DNA of 60,387 nt. Source: Cupriavidus numazuensis. GTDB taxonomy: Bacteria; Pseudomonadota; Gammaproteobacteria; Burkholderiales; Burkholderiaceae. Location of the stretch: positions 1-60,387 of the forward strand of contig NZ_CAJPVI010000054.1 in NCBI RefSeq assembly GCF_905397435.1, in the 5' to 3' direction. The notes beneath the pieces were generated by a model. The model was not told where the DNA came from. It saw only the letters and a list, made by a program, of their open reading frames with translations, and did no database searches. Of this stretch, positions 53,101 through 60,387 are shown piece by piece; within the stretch, counting starts at the first letter, position 1, and each line of letters starts with the position of its first letter. A program made the translations under genes and the position numbers.

Positions 53101-55016
53101 CCGTCCGTGACCTTGGTGTACCAGTGTTCGCGGTGATACGCGAAGAACGTCTCGTCGTAACGCTCGGCCGGGTAGCGGTCGTTGCAACGCCACGTATGCA
53201 CGCAGCGGGCGTCGGCCGGCGCCGGCGTGCCGCTGGCCTTGCCCGGCCAGTCCCATTCGAGATGGGCGGCAAAGCCGTTGAAGTCAGTACAGCGCGTCAG
53301 CAGGTGTTGCGTGTAGGCGAAGCTGCGGCGGTGGCCGAGCACATCGGTGTGCGCGATCAGGTCGCCCTCGCGGCTGTACTCATAGCGTGCCAGCAAATCG
53401 ATGACCTCGCCCGTGCGGTCCAGCCGGGTGATGCTCGACACTCGGCCCTCGCTGTAGTCCAGGCGCAGCCAAAGGCCGTAGCTGTCGGTCAGGCCCGTCA
53501 GTTCGCCCGCCGGGCTATAGCTGAAGGTCAGGCCCAGCCCGTCCTGTCCGGTGCGCCTCGTCAGGACAAAGCGCTCGCCTGCGGGCGTCCGGTGCAGCGC
53601 GTAGTCCTCACGCGAGCCGTCGGGATAGTGCAGTTGCACGCGGCGCGCATCGGGGCGGGTCACCGTCAGCTTCTCGCGCTCGACGGCCACCGACTCGCCC
53701 ACCGCTACCACGGGCAAGACAACCGCGCGGTTGTCCGGATCGAAGAACGTCAGGACGCCGTCCTGCTCGGCCAGCGACAGGTGGTACGGGCTGCTCCAGC
53801 GCGCGCCTAGCGAACTGCGGTCGTACGCCGCGAGGCTGGAACGGTAGCGGCGTGTCCAGACGATGGGCACCACGCCGTCCAGCGCGAAGTCGACCTGCTC
53901 CAGGTTCTCGTCGCCCATTGCAAAGTTGACGGGCTTTCTGGACGCCGTGGGCGGGCAGCCGCAACCATCTTTCGCCGGCGTATGGCTGGGCTGCGCCGGC
54001 TTCTGCGTGGTGTCCCGGTGCTCGCCCGGCTTGGTGTGCGGCTGTGCGCGCGCCCCGGTGGACGCGTGAGCCTGATGCGAGGGCGCGCGCAATGCTGGCT
54101 TGCTGTGCCCAGGAGCTTTCCCGTCCGTGCGCAATCCGCCTGCCGGACTGGTGGCCGTCGCCAGTTTCGGCCCGCGGCGCGCCTTGATCTCCATCACGAT
54201 CGCCGCCGCCATCGCCATGAGCGAGCCAGCCTTGGTGACATCGCCAATGGCACGATGGATCATCGCCGGGGCGTTGCGGTCGAATTCGGTCAGCCACGCC
54301 AGGATCGCATTGCGCTCTCCCGAGAGCTTCAATAACTGGTCGATACCTACCAGCGCCACTTCCTCGGTGGATGGCACCCAGGACAGGAAGCCCTCCTTCT
54401 TCTGCAGCACACCCATCTGGTATCCCGCCGATACCGGGTTCTCCACGAACCGCCGCACCGTCCGGCTCGCCTTCTGCACGCCGGCTATGATGTCCTCCCT
54501 CCAGTTCTGGAGATGCTTGTCGAGCTCCGACATGAAGGCGATCACGTCTCCGCTCGCGGTGGCCCAGAAAATGTCCACCAGCACGGCGCCGCCGAGCCCC
54601 TTGGCAAAGGCCAGCAGCACTTCCTTGACCACGGCCCGTGCAGGCCGGCTCGCATTACCCGCCGCCGGCACCACGCCAATCGCGTCAATGGCCAGGATCC
54701 CCCAGTTGAAGGCACTCTCGGCGTAGCCCTTGCCGGTCTGGGGATCGCGTTCGTTCTTGCACAGGTGGTAAATGTCCGTCCCGACATCCCACAGCGACAT
54801 GGCATTGCCGACCACCGGCAGCATGTACAGACACTGAATGAAGAGTTCGTGGCTGTGGTTCTGGATGGAGTCGGCGGCAACGGCCTGCATGTTGGGCCGG
54901 GTTGGGACGGGCCTGGCCGGGCTCACGATGACGCGGCGCTGCTCGGCGTTGGTGGCAATGGGCGCAGCGACAGGACGCGGGACTTGGGCGGGTTGCGCAG
55001 TGGTCGGTGATGGCAT
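50124..55016 (-). CDS. Rhs polymorphic toxin, complete, with zinc-finger/HNH-like C-terminal tip
   Basis: In this 1630-residue protein, residues about 55-290 carry hydrophobic segments (LYMLPVVGNAMSLWDV and a second near 100-150), like the pre-core region of T6SS Rhs effectors. A Pro/His-rich linker follows. The DUF6531-type entry (NFAMGDENLEQVDFALDG) starts near 360, then many YD repeats to about 1500. The cleavage pair DPIG-N18-DPLG precedes the tip. The tip (about 1529-1630) has CHTC (1570-1573), ILDHQ (His1589) and CLLC (1608-1611), like a treble-clef HNH nuclease. There is no PAAR domain inside; PAAR genes lie downstream. It starts 58 bp after vgrG. Confidence 0.93.
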   Translation of the reverse strand: MPSPTTAQPAQVPRPVAAPIATNAEQRRVIVSPARPVPTRPNMQAVAADSIQNHSHELFIQCLYMLPVVGNAMSLWDVGTDIYHLCKNERDPQTGKGYAESAFNWGILAIDAIGVVPAAGNASRPARAVVKEVLLAFAKGLGGAVLVDIFWATASGDVIAFMSELDKHLQNWREDIIAGVQKASRTVRRFVENPVSAGYQMGVLQKKEGFLSWVPSTEEVALVGIDQLLKLSGERNAILAWLTEFDRNAPAMIHRAIGDVTKAGSLMAMAAAIVMEIKARRGPKLATATSPAGGLRTDGKAPGHSKPALRAPSHQAHASTGARAQPHTKPGEHRDTTQKPAQPSHTPAKDGCGCPPTASRKPVNFAMGDENLEQVDFALDGVVPIVWTRRYRSSLAAYDRSSLGARWSSPYHLSLAEQDGVLTFFDPDNRAVVLPVVAVGESVAVEREKLTVTRPDARRVQLHYPDGSREDYALHRTPAGERFVLTRRTGQDGLGLTFSYSPAGELTGLTDSYGLWLRLDYSEGRVSSITRLDRTGEVIDLLARYEYSREGDLIAHTDVLGHRRSFAYTQHLLTRCTDFNGFAAHLEWDWPGKASGTPAPADARCVHTWRCNDRYPAERYDETFFAYHREHWYTKVTDGEGSATLYRYDWHNQIILIEQADGTSDSYEWDARGNLVGMKNAAGEVQRFGYDEAGRVTEVTDALGNTTRTEYNEAGLPVKVTSAAGDVTLTDYDAQGRPVAVTDAAKRTTQYQWSGSGLLLGVTDPKGGTRQFDYDSGGRLVAARDCSGYETRYGYDLRGHLLTRTDAEGQVTRYRHDARGQLLEVTGPDGIREWFAHDGEGNLTEYTDGAGQVTSYGYNGNHQPHSRVDAAGRQLAYTYDRHWRLVQLRNENDQLTTFRYDKLGQLVEETGFDGKAVRYAYDGAGRLAETRSGDIWTEYTRDSLGRLTQRDIHGTGRKTTELFYYDQRGRLTTAETEGSKVRLHYDDAGNLVAEEQHVRASFVGSYLTVTRHEYDALGNRTRTTLPNTRTVDWLRYGSGHVHGVQLDGKPLLDFERDKLHRETGRKHAAFLQQREYDPAGRLARLVVKPAHPATPHDRIAERRLRYSAAGHLTRIDDRARGVTEYGYDPVGRLLQAVTPDQTERFAFDPAGNPIDPARMTDPPKVETPQERAARRSIEDAAWRRDHPDDPNAPRYDERAADEWLKFQAWKKSLPKWLGNVMQEYLGTRYEHDAQGNLTRRSEPTGLTWLYEYDAANRLTCARRYASAAAANEDSRGKYTGQVHAELTVNFQYDAFGRRTLKEVEHPDRSVDRTVFTWDGDVLLLEERFHAAPRLPGEPMERASRLQSLIREDPADPYSLPVAQRQHTLRDAWQAVSLYLHEPGTFVPLVKLDEVLVEAAHFATGTDGRFIEYPATTRHATYLYQNDHLGTPQELLDESGKVVWLGRYRAWGALKGTKLLHGEEALTGNAIRAQGQYHDEETGLYYNRHRYYDPYSGRFITQDPIGLAGGVNLYQYAPNSTGWVDPLGLTGDDTLKPGPYATESIPARGPERNFTVDERNKINAIGRRDGCHTCGTKDPGKKSGDFILDHQTANALNEDGKPQRLYPHCLLCSRKQAGQVTQAKKRRKGAA

Positions 55017-55074
55017 GTCTAGGAAATCCGGACGTGTCAGTACTCCGCCGGCGAAACGGCGGCGTCAGAAGCGA

Positions 55075-57855
55075 TCAGAGGAGGTTCTTGTTGAGCGCAG
55101 CGAAGGTCGCAGTCGGGCTGGCCAGCGAGGCGGTGGACGCAGCGGCGAGGGGCTTGCCTACAAGGCTGGCAACGCTGCCGCCCGCGGCTTTCGTTGCCAA
55201 ATTCGTTGCCACGTTCACCGCCAGATGTTCCACCGCCGCTGCGCCGCCACCGGTCATAGCCGCCTGAGCAAAGGCGGGGGTAGCACACAAGACCGGCCCG
55301 GTCATGCTTGGCAGTGCCGACGACTCGCCACTGCTGGACGCCTTCGCTGTCTGCGCATCGCCCTTGGCTTCAGCGAATTTGCGCTCGGGGTCCTGGATCC
55401 GGCTGTCTTCCTCGAAGTACTGCACCTGGCCGCCGCCGCGTGGCACCTGTGCGAGCGTGGCCTTGCCATTACCGTCGAGCCGCCCCTGGCGGGTACTGCC
55501 ATCGGCAAACGTGACCAAGAACGGTGCGTTCTTGACCGGCTGGCCGTTCGGGTAGGTGTGCCACAACTCCATGCCCGATTCCTGCTGCGTGGGCAGCAGC
55601 GGCAAAGCCCCCTGGCGCGTGGCCGAGCCGTCGATGCGCAGTGGTCCCTTGAGCATGATTGCGCCCGCGCTGCCGATCTCGACCTGCCCGCCTTCGAGCT
55701 TGATATAGGCGCCGCCGCACAGCAGTGTGAGCGACTTGCGCGCGTTCAGCGTGATGCCGTCTTCGGTGCTGGCGATGGCGACGCCCTTGAGCGCGGTCAG
55801 CTCCAGGCCGTCGGCCTGTGCCTGCAGTTCGACCTTCCCTTTGCCGGCGAATAGCTTCATGCCCTGCGCATTGGCATAGAGCGACACGGCATTGCCAGCG
55901 GCGACCGTGTAGTTGCCGCCGACTGCCGTATCTGCATTGCCGCCCGCCGTCGTGAACAGATGCCCGCCTGCGGCCAGTTGCATGTGCTCACCGCTGGTCA
56001 GCGCCATGCCACGGGGAGCGGACGCGAGCAGCACCGCTTCCTGCAGGCCGGCAACTTGCTGCTCCAGCAGCGCCTGCTGCGCCTCGCAGGCAGCGACTAC
56101 AGCCTTGGCCCGCGTCACCGCTTCGGCGAGGGTCTTCATGCGTGCCTGCGCCGTGTCCAGTTGCTGCTTTGCCGCCTGCATGTCCAGCGCCTGGCCGTCG
56201 GCGCCGCGCTGCGCGTCCGCGCTGATGAAGATGCCCTCGCCGGCACGCAGCACGCCCTTGAGATCGGTGCGCAGTTCGTAGCCACCGCCGCGCCGGCCGA
56301 GCTTGTTGTCGACCAGATAGCCCAGGTTGAGCTGGGTCTTGCCGTAGTCGGTGGCCGCCTTGATGCCTTCCTGACCCTCCCAGTCCTCGAAGCGCAGCTT
56401 GTTGGCCTGCGTGCGGATCACATTGCGCGACATCCAGCGCCGCTGGCTGGTGATCAGGTCCGAGGTCTGGCTGTTGTGCAGCGCATGCGCGATGTACGGC
56501 CGGTTCGGGTTGCCGTCATGAAAGCCGATTGCGACCTCGGTGCCGTCGATCAGCGGGAAGTGGAAGCCGGTCTGCAGCGCGCCCGCAAACGGCTTGGCCA
56601 GACGCAGGGGGACGCTCTCACCGCCATGGGGCCACTCGTCGAAATCCAGGTCGAAGCGCACCACGTAGTGCCCGTCCTGCGTCAGGTAGGCATATTTGTA
56701 CCGGCTGGGCGACGTGATCCTTGCACTCAACGTCCCGGCAATGCGCGGCCATTGGCGCTCGTCTACGGGCAGGCGGTAGCGCCGATCCGAAGGAATGGCC
56801 TGGTAGGCGTTGCGGTAGGCCTGATCGCGGCCGCCGAAGTGAGAGACTTCGGTAATCACCTGCCCATTGGGCGCATCGGGCAAATCGATGTCCATGCGCA
56901 GGATGCGGGCCGGCCGCAGGCTCAGGACATTGCTTTGCCCGGCATAGACGAGTTGGCCTGCCAGCGCCGCCTCATGGCGCAGTTGCGCCTCCCACTTCGC
57001 GCCCGCCGCGTCCAGGTGGTGGGTGCCAAAGACGTAGGACTGGCCATACGTGCCCTTCTCCTTGCGCGCGATATTGGCCTCGCCCGACTTGCGCTCGTGC
57101 GCATCGGCCGGGTTGTAGTCCGCGGTCAGGAACGATTCAGGCACGGTTTGCACGTGCGTCTGGAGATCGAACACCGTCTCGATCCCCGATTCCAGCCCCG
57201 CCGTCTCCCGATAGGGCACGCGCAGTTCCGGCTGGTACAGATAGTGGTCGACATCGTCGGCGACCGTGAACACGTCGCCAAACTGGGCGCTGAACTTGCC
57301 CGATACGAAAAAGCTGTACAGCCCTTCCTGCTCCATCAGCAGGCGGATATAGTCCCAGTCCGTCATCTGGAACTGGAGACGGAACTTGTGTTCGGGATAC
57401 TGACGGCGCGTCCTGAACGCGAACTGTTGGCCCTCCAGTCCATGCCGACGCAGGATGGCCTCGATAATTTGCGGCGCGGTCTTGTTCTGATAGACGCGGC
57501 TGGCCTTCGTCAGCGTCAGCAGGGCGACCTTGGGCCGCAACTCCATTTCGTAGACGCTATGGTCGCGTGTCGTTCCGGTCCTGGAGAAACGTGTAATGCA
57601 GCCGCCAAAGGTCCGGGGCTCCGAGCCGTCGCCCGGATCGATGACGAACGTCGCATCCTTGCGCAGGTAATCGGCCCGCGCGAGTTCCTCGGGGTGTGTC
57701 AGTGCAACCTTGACACGGTAGGGCTCACCCAGGCGCTCCAGGGCCTCGAATGACACCACCGACAGCCCAGCGGCACTGCGTGCGCTGGGCACCTCCAGGA
57801 AGTACGCTTGCCGCCCGGTTATCGCCCTTCCGCTGTCACCGAATGCTTCTGCCAT
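55075..57855 (-). CDS. vgrG: VgrG spike protein of a type VI secretion system
   Basis: The 926-residue protein has the gp27-like part (about 1-370: YDRLLMEQEGLYSFFVSG-like WDYIRLLMEQEGLYSFF) and the gp5 OB domain (about 380-480: GYLTQDGHYVVRFDLD-like, then DGTEVAIGFHDGNPNRPYIA). A DUF2345 region follows (from about 600), with the beta-prism GHLFTTAGGNADTAVGGNYT. An alpha-helical stretch near 560-605 (QLDTAQARMKTLAEAV) interrupts the two. The tail after 760 adds a Pro/Ala-rich extension. No baseplate or sheath genes are in the window, so this is an auxiliary vgrG island that depends on a T6SS elsewhere. It delivers the Rhs toxin. Confidence 0.95.
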   Translation of the reverse strand: MAEAFGDSGRAITGRQAYFLEVPSARSAAGLSVVSFEALERLGEPYRVKVALTHPEELARADYLRKDATFVIDPGDGSEPRTFGGCITRFSRTGTTRDHSVYEMELRPKVALLTLTKASRVYQNKTAPQIIEAILRRHGLEGQQFAFRTRRQYPEHKFRLQFQMTDWDYIRLLMEQEGLYSFFVSGKFSAQFGDVFTVADDVDHYLYQPELRVPYRETAGLESGIETVFDLQTHVQTVPESFLTADYNPADAHERKSGEANIARKEKGTYGQSYVFGTHHLDAAGAKWEAQLRHEAALAGQLVYAGQSNVLSLRPARILRMDIDLPDAPNGQVITEVSHFGGRDQAYRNAYQAIPSDRRYRLPVDERQWPRIAGTLSARITSPSRYKYAYLTQDGHYVVRFDLDFDEWPHGGESVPLRLAKPFAGALQTGFHFPLIDGTEVAIGFHDGNPNRPYIAHALHNSQTSDLITSQRRWMSRNVIRTQANKLRFEDWEGQEGIKAATDYGKTQLNLGYLVDNKLGRRGGGYELRTDLKGVLRAGEGIFISADAQRGADGQALDMQAAKQQLDTAQARMKTLAEAVTRAKAVVAACEAQQALLEQQVAGLQEAVLLASAPRGMALTSGEHMQLAAGGHLFTTAGGNADTAVGGNYTVAAGNAVSLYANAQGMKLFAGKGKVELQAQADGLELTALKGVAIASTEDGITLNARKSLTLLCGGAYIKLEGGQVEIGSAGAIMLKGPLRIDGSATRQGALPLLPTQQESGMELWHTYPNGQPVKNAPFLVTFADGSTRQGRLDGNGKATLAQVPRGGGQVQYFEEDSRIQDPERKFAEAKGDAQTAKASSSGESSALPSMTGPVLCATPAFAQAAMTGGGAAAVEHLAVNVATNLATKAAGGSVASLVGKPLAAASTASLASPTATFAALNKNLL

Positions 57856-58002
57856 TGTCGATATCCCTGAAATGAAAGGATGAGGCTGTTAGCCTTTCTG
57901 GGCGCCGTGCGGCCAGAACTCCAAATCATTTCAAGCACCCGATATGGCGGGATATAGAAGTATTCCGAAAATGCGTGAGGAACTTTCGGAATCTGAGGGA
58001 TG

Positions 58003-58338
58003 CTACGCGGCGTCGCAATGCACGGCCAGCCAGACCGTCGGCTCGCCGGCATCAGTCCATGCGACGCGATGACGGCAGTGCGCCGGCAGGTGCAGCCAGT
58101 CGCCGGGCCGCATGACGCGAGGGGCGGTATCGCCCTCGCACTCGATTCCCGCGCTGCCGCTGACGACCATCACCCATTCGTCCTGCGGGCTGTCGTACCA
58201 GAAGCCCGGCGGGCTGGCCTGGCCGTTGGAGACGATCCGTTCGATCTTCAGGCCCTTCTGTTCCAGCAAAGGCTGAAAGATCTCGTCGGGCGCGCCGACA
58301 GGGACATCGGCGAAGAAATTGCCGTGTTTCGGGTCCAT
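58003..58338 (-). CDS. Cupin-domain protein
   Basis: The 111-residue protein has the cupin core: a PPGFWYDSPQDEWVMVVSGS motif 1 variant and the motif 2 region MRPGDWLHLPAHCRHRVAW. Two conserved His and an Asp/Glu could bind metal. It starts MDPKHGNFFADVPVGAPDEI and lies 16 bp upstream of ftsK's stop on the same strand, so it is downstream of ftsK. The function is unknown. It is not related to the cupin near 15 kb beyond the fold. Confidence 0.82.
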   Translation of the reverse strand: MDPKHGNFFADVPVGAPDEIFQPLLEQKGLKIERIVSNGQASPPGFWYDSPQDEWVMVVSGSAGIECEGDTAPRVMRPGDWLHLPAHCRHRVAWTDAGEPTVWLAVHCDAA

Positions 58339-58354
58339 GCCGGCCTCCGGAAGT

Positions 58355-60387
58355 TCAGTCGCCGGGCCCGGGCGCCAGCACGTCGCGTGCGCCGTTGCGG
58401 CCCATCGGCGAGACCAGGCCGGCGGCTTCCATCTGTTCGATCAGCCGCGCGGCGCGGTTGTAGCCGATGCGAAGCTGGCGCTGCACGGCCGAGATCGATG
58501 CGCGGCGTGAATTGAGCACAAAGGATGCGGCCTCGTCATAGAGCGGATCGGCTTCGCCGTCGCCGTTGCTATCGCCGAACAGATCGCTGGCACCTGCCTC
58601 GGCGGCATCGCCGGCGAGGATGGCTTCATCGTAGTCGGGTTCGCCGAACTGCTTCCAGTGCTCGACCACACGATGCACTTCATCATCCGCGACAAAGGCG
58701 CCATGCACGCGCTGCGGATAGCCGGTGCCCGGCGGCAGGAACAGCATGTCGCCCTGCCCCAGCAGGCTTTCCGCGCCCATCTGGTCGAGGATGGTGCGCG
58801 AATCGATCTTCGACGACACCTGGAACGCCACGCGCGTCGGGATGTTGGCCTTGATCAGGCCCGTGATGACGTCCACCGACGGACGCTGGGTGGCCAGGAT
58901 CAGGTGGATGCCGGCAGCGCGCGCCTTCTGCGCAAGCCGTGCGATCAGTTCCTCGATCTTCTTGCCGGCCACCATCATCAGGTCGGCCAATTCGTCGATC
59001 ACGACCACGATCAGCGGCAGCGTGGACAGCGGCTCCGGCGCATCCGGCGTCAGCGAGAACGGGTTCGGCACCTTTTGCTCCGCCGCCTCGGCCGCGCGGA
59101 TCTTCTGGTTGTAGCCGGCCAGGTTGCGCACGCCGAGCGCCGACATCAGGCGGTAGCGCTTTTCCATCTCGCCCACGCACCAGTTGAGCGCGTGCGCGGC
59201 CTGCTTCATGTCGGTCACCACCGGCGCGAGCAGGTGCGGAATGCCTTCGTAGACCGACAGCTCGAGCATCTTCGGGTCGATCATGATCAGGCGCACGTCC
59301 TCGGGCGTGGCCTTGTACAGCATCGACAGAATCATCGCATTGACCGCCACGGACTTGCCCGAGCCCGTGGTGCCCGCCACCAGCAGGTGCGGCGCGCGGG
59401 CCAGGTCGGTCACGACCGGGTGGCCCGTGATGTCCTTGCCCATGGCCAGCACCAGCCGCGAATTGTGCGACTGGAACGACGACGCCCGGACAATCTCGGA
59501 CAGCCGGATCATCTGCCGGCGTGCATTGGGCAACTCCAGGCCCATGCAGGTCTTGCCGGGGATGGTCTCGACCACGCGGATCGACGTCACGCCAAGGGCG
59601 CGCGCCAGATCCTTCATCAGGCCGACCACCTGCGCGCCACGCACGCCCATTGCGGGCTCGACTTCGAAGCGCGTGATCACCGGGCCCGCGCTGGCGCCCA
59701 CCACGGCGACCGGCACCTTGAATTCCGACAGGCGCTGTTCGATCAGCTCACCGGTTTCGCGCAAGCGCTCTTCGGAGACCTGCTCGGTGTGGTCAACCGC
59801 AGCTTCCAGCAGTTCTGTCGGGGGCAGGCGGTAATCGACGATGACGCGCGGTGCAGGCGCGGGTGCCGGAGCTACCGGCGCGGGCTGGACGGGCTGTGCG
59901 TTGAGCGGGACCGTCTTGCCGACCACTGCGGGCAGCACGATACGCGGCTTGGGCGCCGGGACGACCGGTGCCGGCTCGGGTTCGGGCACCGGCTCGGATT
60001 CAGGTTCTGACGCGCCCAGCAAGGCATTGGCATCGACGAGCGTTTCCGCCTCGGAAGCATCCTCAGGTTCCGCTTCGGGCAGCGGACCATCCTCCATGAC
60101 GAACGCCGGTGCATCTTCCGATGCGGGTTCCGATGTGGGCGCGACTTCTACTGGGGCATCAACCTCTGCTACCACCTCGACTTCTACTGGGGCTTCAACC
60201 TCGGCTACCACCTCGACTTCGACTGGGGCTTCAAACTCGGCTGCCGCCTCAACTTCAACTTCAACTTCAACTTCAACTTCGGCTTCGGCTTCGGCTTCGG
60301 CTTCGGCTTCGGCTTCGGCTTCGGCTTCGGCTTCGGCTTCGGCTTCGGCTTCGGCTTCGGCTTCGGCTTCGGCTTCGGCTTCGGCTT
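58355..60387 (-). CDS. ftsK: DNA translocase FtsK (N-terminal part outside window)
   Basis: About 677 codons are visible and the frame continues past the window end. The acidic linker made of Glu-Ala, Glu-Val and Pro repeats leads to the alpha/beta motor. Walker A is GTTGSGKSVAVNAM, Walker B is LIVVVIDELADLMMVAG, with AGIHLILATQRPSVDVITG after it. The C-terminal gamma winged helix (RRASISAVQRQLRIGYNRAA, then LIEQMEAAGLVSPMG) recognises KOPS sites and activates XerCD. It pumps the chromosome terminus through the septum. The N-terminal membrane domain lies beyond 60387. Confidence 0.95.
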   Translation of the reverse strand, partial: AEAEAEAEAEAEAEAEAEAEAEAEAEAEAEAEAEAEVEVEVEVEVEAAAEFEAPVEVEVVAEVEAPVEVEVVAEVDAPVEVAPTSEPASEDAPAFVMEDGPLPEAEPEDASEAETLVDANALLGASEPESEPVPEPEPAPVVPAPKPRIVLPAVVGKTVPLNAQPVQPAPVAPAPAPAPRVIVDYRLPPTELLEAAVDHTEQVSEERLRETGELIEQRLSEFKVPVAVVGASAGPVITRFEVEPAMGVRGAQVVGLMKDLARALGVTSIRVVETIPGKTCMGLELPNARRQMIRLSEIVRASSFQSHNSRLVLAMGKDITGHPVVTDLARAPHLLVAGTTGSGKSVAVNAMILSMLYKATPEDVRLIMIDPKMLELSVYEGIPHLLAPVVTDMKQAAHALNWCVGEMEKRYRLMSALGVRNLAGYNQKIRAAEAAEQKVPNPFSLTPDAPEPLSTLPLIVVVIDELADLMMVAGKKIEELIARLAQKARAAGIHLILATQRPSVDVITGLIKANIPTRVAFQVSSKIDSRTILDQMGAESLLGQGDMLFLPPGTGYPQRVHGAFVADDEVHRVVEHWKQFGEPDYDEAILAGDAAEAGASDLFGDSNGDGEADPLYDEAASFVLNSRRASISAVQRQLRIGYNRAARLIEQMEAAGLVSPMGRNGARDVLAPGPGD
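60251..60387 (-). repeat. Hexanucleotide microsatellite inside ftsK
   Basis: Five copies of AACTTC (60251-60280) are followed by GGCTTC repeated from 60281 to the window end (107 bases, nearly 18 copies). On the coding strand these are GAAGTT and GAAGCC, encoding (Glu-Val)5 and at least (Glu-Ala)17. The unit is a multiple of three, so copy-number change alters linker length without a frameshift. The repeat continues past the window. Confidence 0.95.

Noticed and set aside
51030..53810. Several long plus-strand frames antisense to the Rhs core
   Set aside because: They arise from the repetitive YD codons on the other strand and show no protein family features.
43379..57855. A full type VI secretion cluster around vgrG
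   Set aside because: No sheath, baseplate, membrane-complex or ClpV-like gene is visible; only vgrG, rhs, PAAR and immunity genes are present.
43346..57855. Insertion sequences as the cause of the Rhs rearrangements
   Set aside because: No transposase fragment or terminal inverted repeat was seen in the island. The breakpoints fall within Rhs core and PAAR homology, so homologous recombination is the better explanation.
60281..60387. Short tandem units that could suggest a CRISPR array
   Set aside because: Units are six bases with no spacers and lie inside the ftsK reading frame.

Overview
The window looks like a chromosomal or chromid segment of a Cupriavidus/Ralstonia-type betaproteobacterium (Burkholderiales). 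The evidence is high GC, strong third-position GC bias, a leucine-catabolism (liu) operon, several LysR-controlled catabolic clusters, and an Rhs/VgrG toxin island. The genus is an inference from gene content. No rRNA, tRNA or CRISPR was seen.

Left part (1-15.3 kb). The window opens with the tail of an IS5-type transposase and the insertion sequence end, which cut off the front of a metallo-beta-lactamase-fold hydrolase gene. Next is a LysR regulator and an operon of a two-subunit 3-oxoacid CoA-transferase, an MFS carrier, an EthD-like protein and a muconolactone-isomerase-like protein, probably a branch of aromatic or dicarboxylate catabolism. On the opposite strand is a sugar-acid or hydroxyacid module: an Ldh2-type dehydrogenase, a frameshifted HpcH/HpaI aldolase, a GarR-like reductase and a LysR gene. 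A TPP-dependent acetolactate-synthase-like gene diverges from it. Then come an unknown small protein, a patatin-like lipase, a 669-residue one-chain CoA-transferase and a cupin.

Middle (15.4-43.3 kb). A ProQ/FinO RNA chaperone is followed by a 0.8-kb dispersed repeat whose second, inverted copy lies at 33.7 kb. Next are tauABC (taurine/sulfonate import), a 44-residue membrane peptide, a TetR regulator, and the divergent liu operon: acyl-CoA synthetase, isovaleryl-CoA dehydrogenase, methylcrotonyl-CoA carboxylase beta, methylglutaconyl-CoA hydratase, carboxylase alpha and HMG-CoA lyase. Together these convert leucine-derived isovaleryl-CoA to acetyl-CoA and acetoacetate. Beyond the operon terminator is a chimeric remnant that joins the start of a sigma-54 activator to the haem domain of a quinohaemoprotein alcohol dehydrogenase. 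It is followed by a small repeat-containing secreted protein, a PlsC-type acyltransferase, a glutathionyl-hydroquinone reductase, a Tat-exported flavoprotein with a tri-haem cytochrome c, a DUF2970 protein, and a fused binding-protein/permease of the OpuB type. That last gene diverges from a LysR - flavoprotein monooxygenase - CMD - AhpD-like operon.

Right part (43.4-58 kb). This is the standout region, all on the minus strand. A VgrG spike gene and a complete 1630-residue Rhs toxin (zinc-finger, HNH-like C-terminus) with its immunity gene are followed by a tandem graveyard of displaced modules. Each module carries some of the Rhs 3' core, a different toxin tip, an immunity gene and a PAAR gene. 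Traces of about six toxin/immunity pairs can be read, including a colicin-E3-type rRNase tip and a pair of diverged immunity paralogues with one toxin gone. Most Rhs fragments are broken by frameshifts or stops, while the immunity genes and two of the PAAR genes stay open.

Right end. A cupin protein and ftsK lie on the minus strand. The FtsK linker is encoded by a long hexanucleotide repeat that runs off the window.
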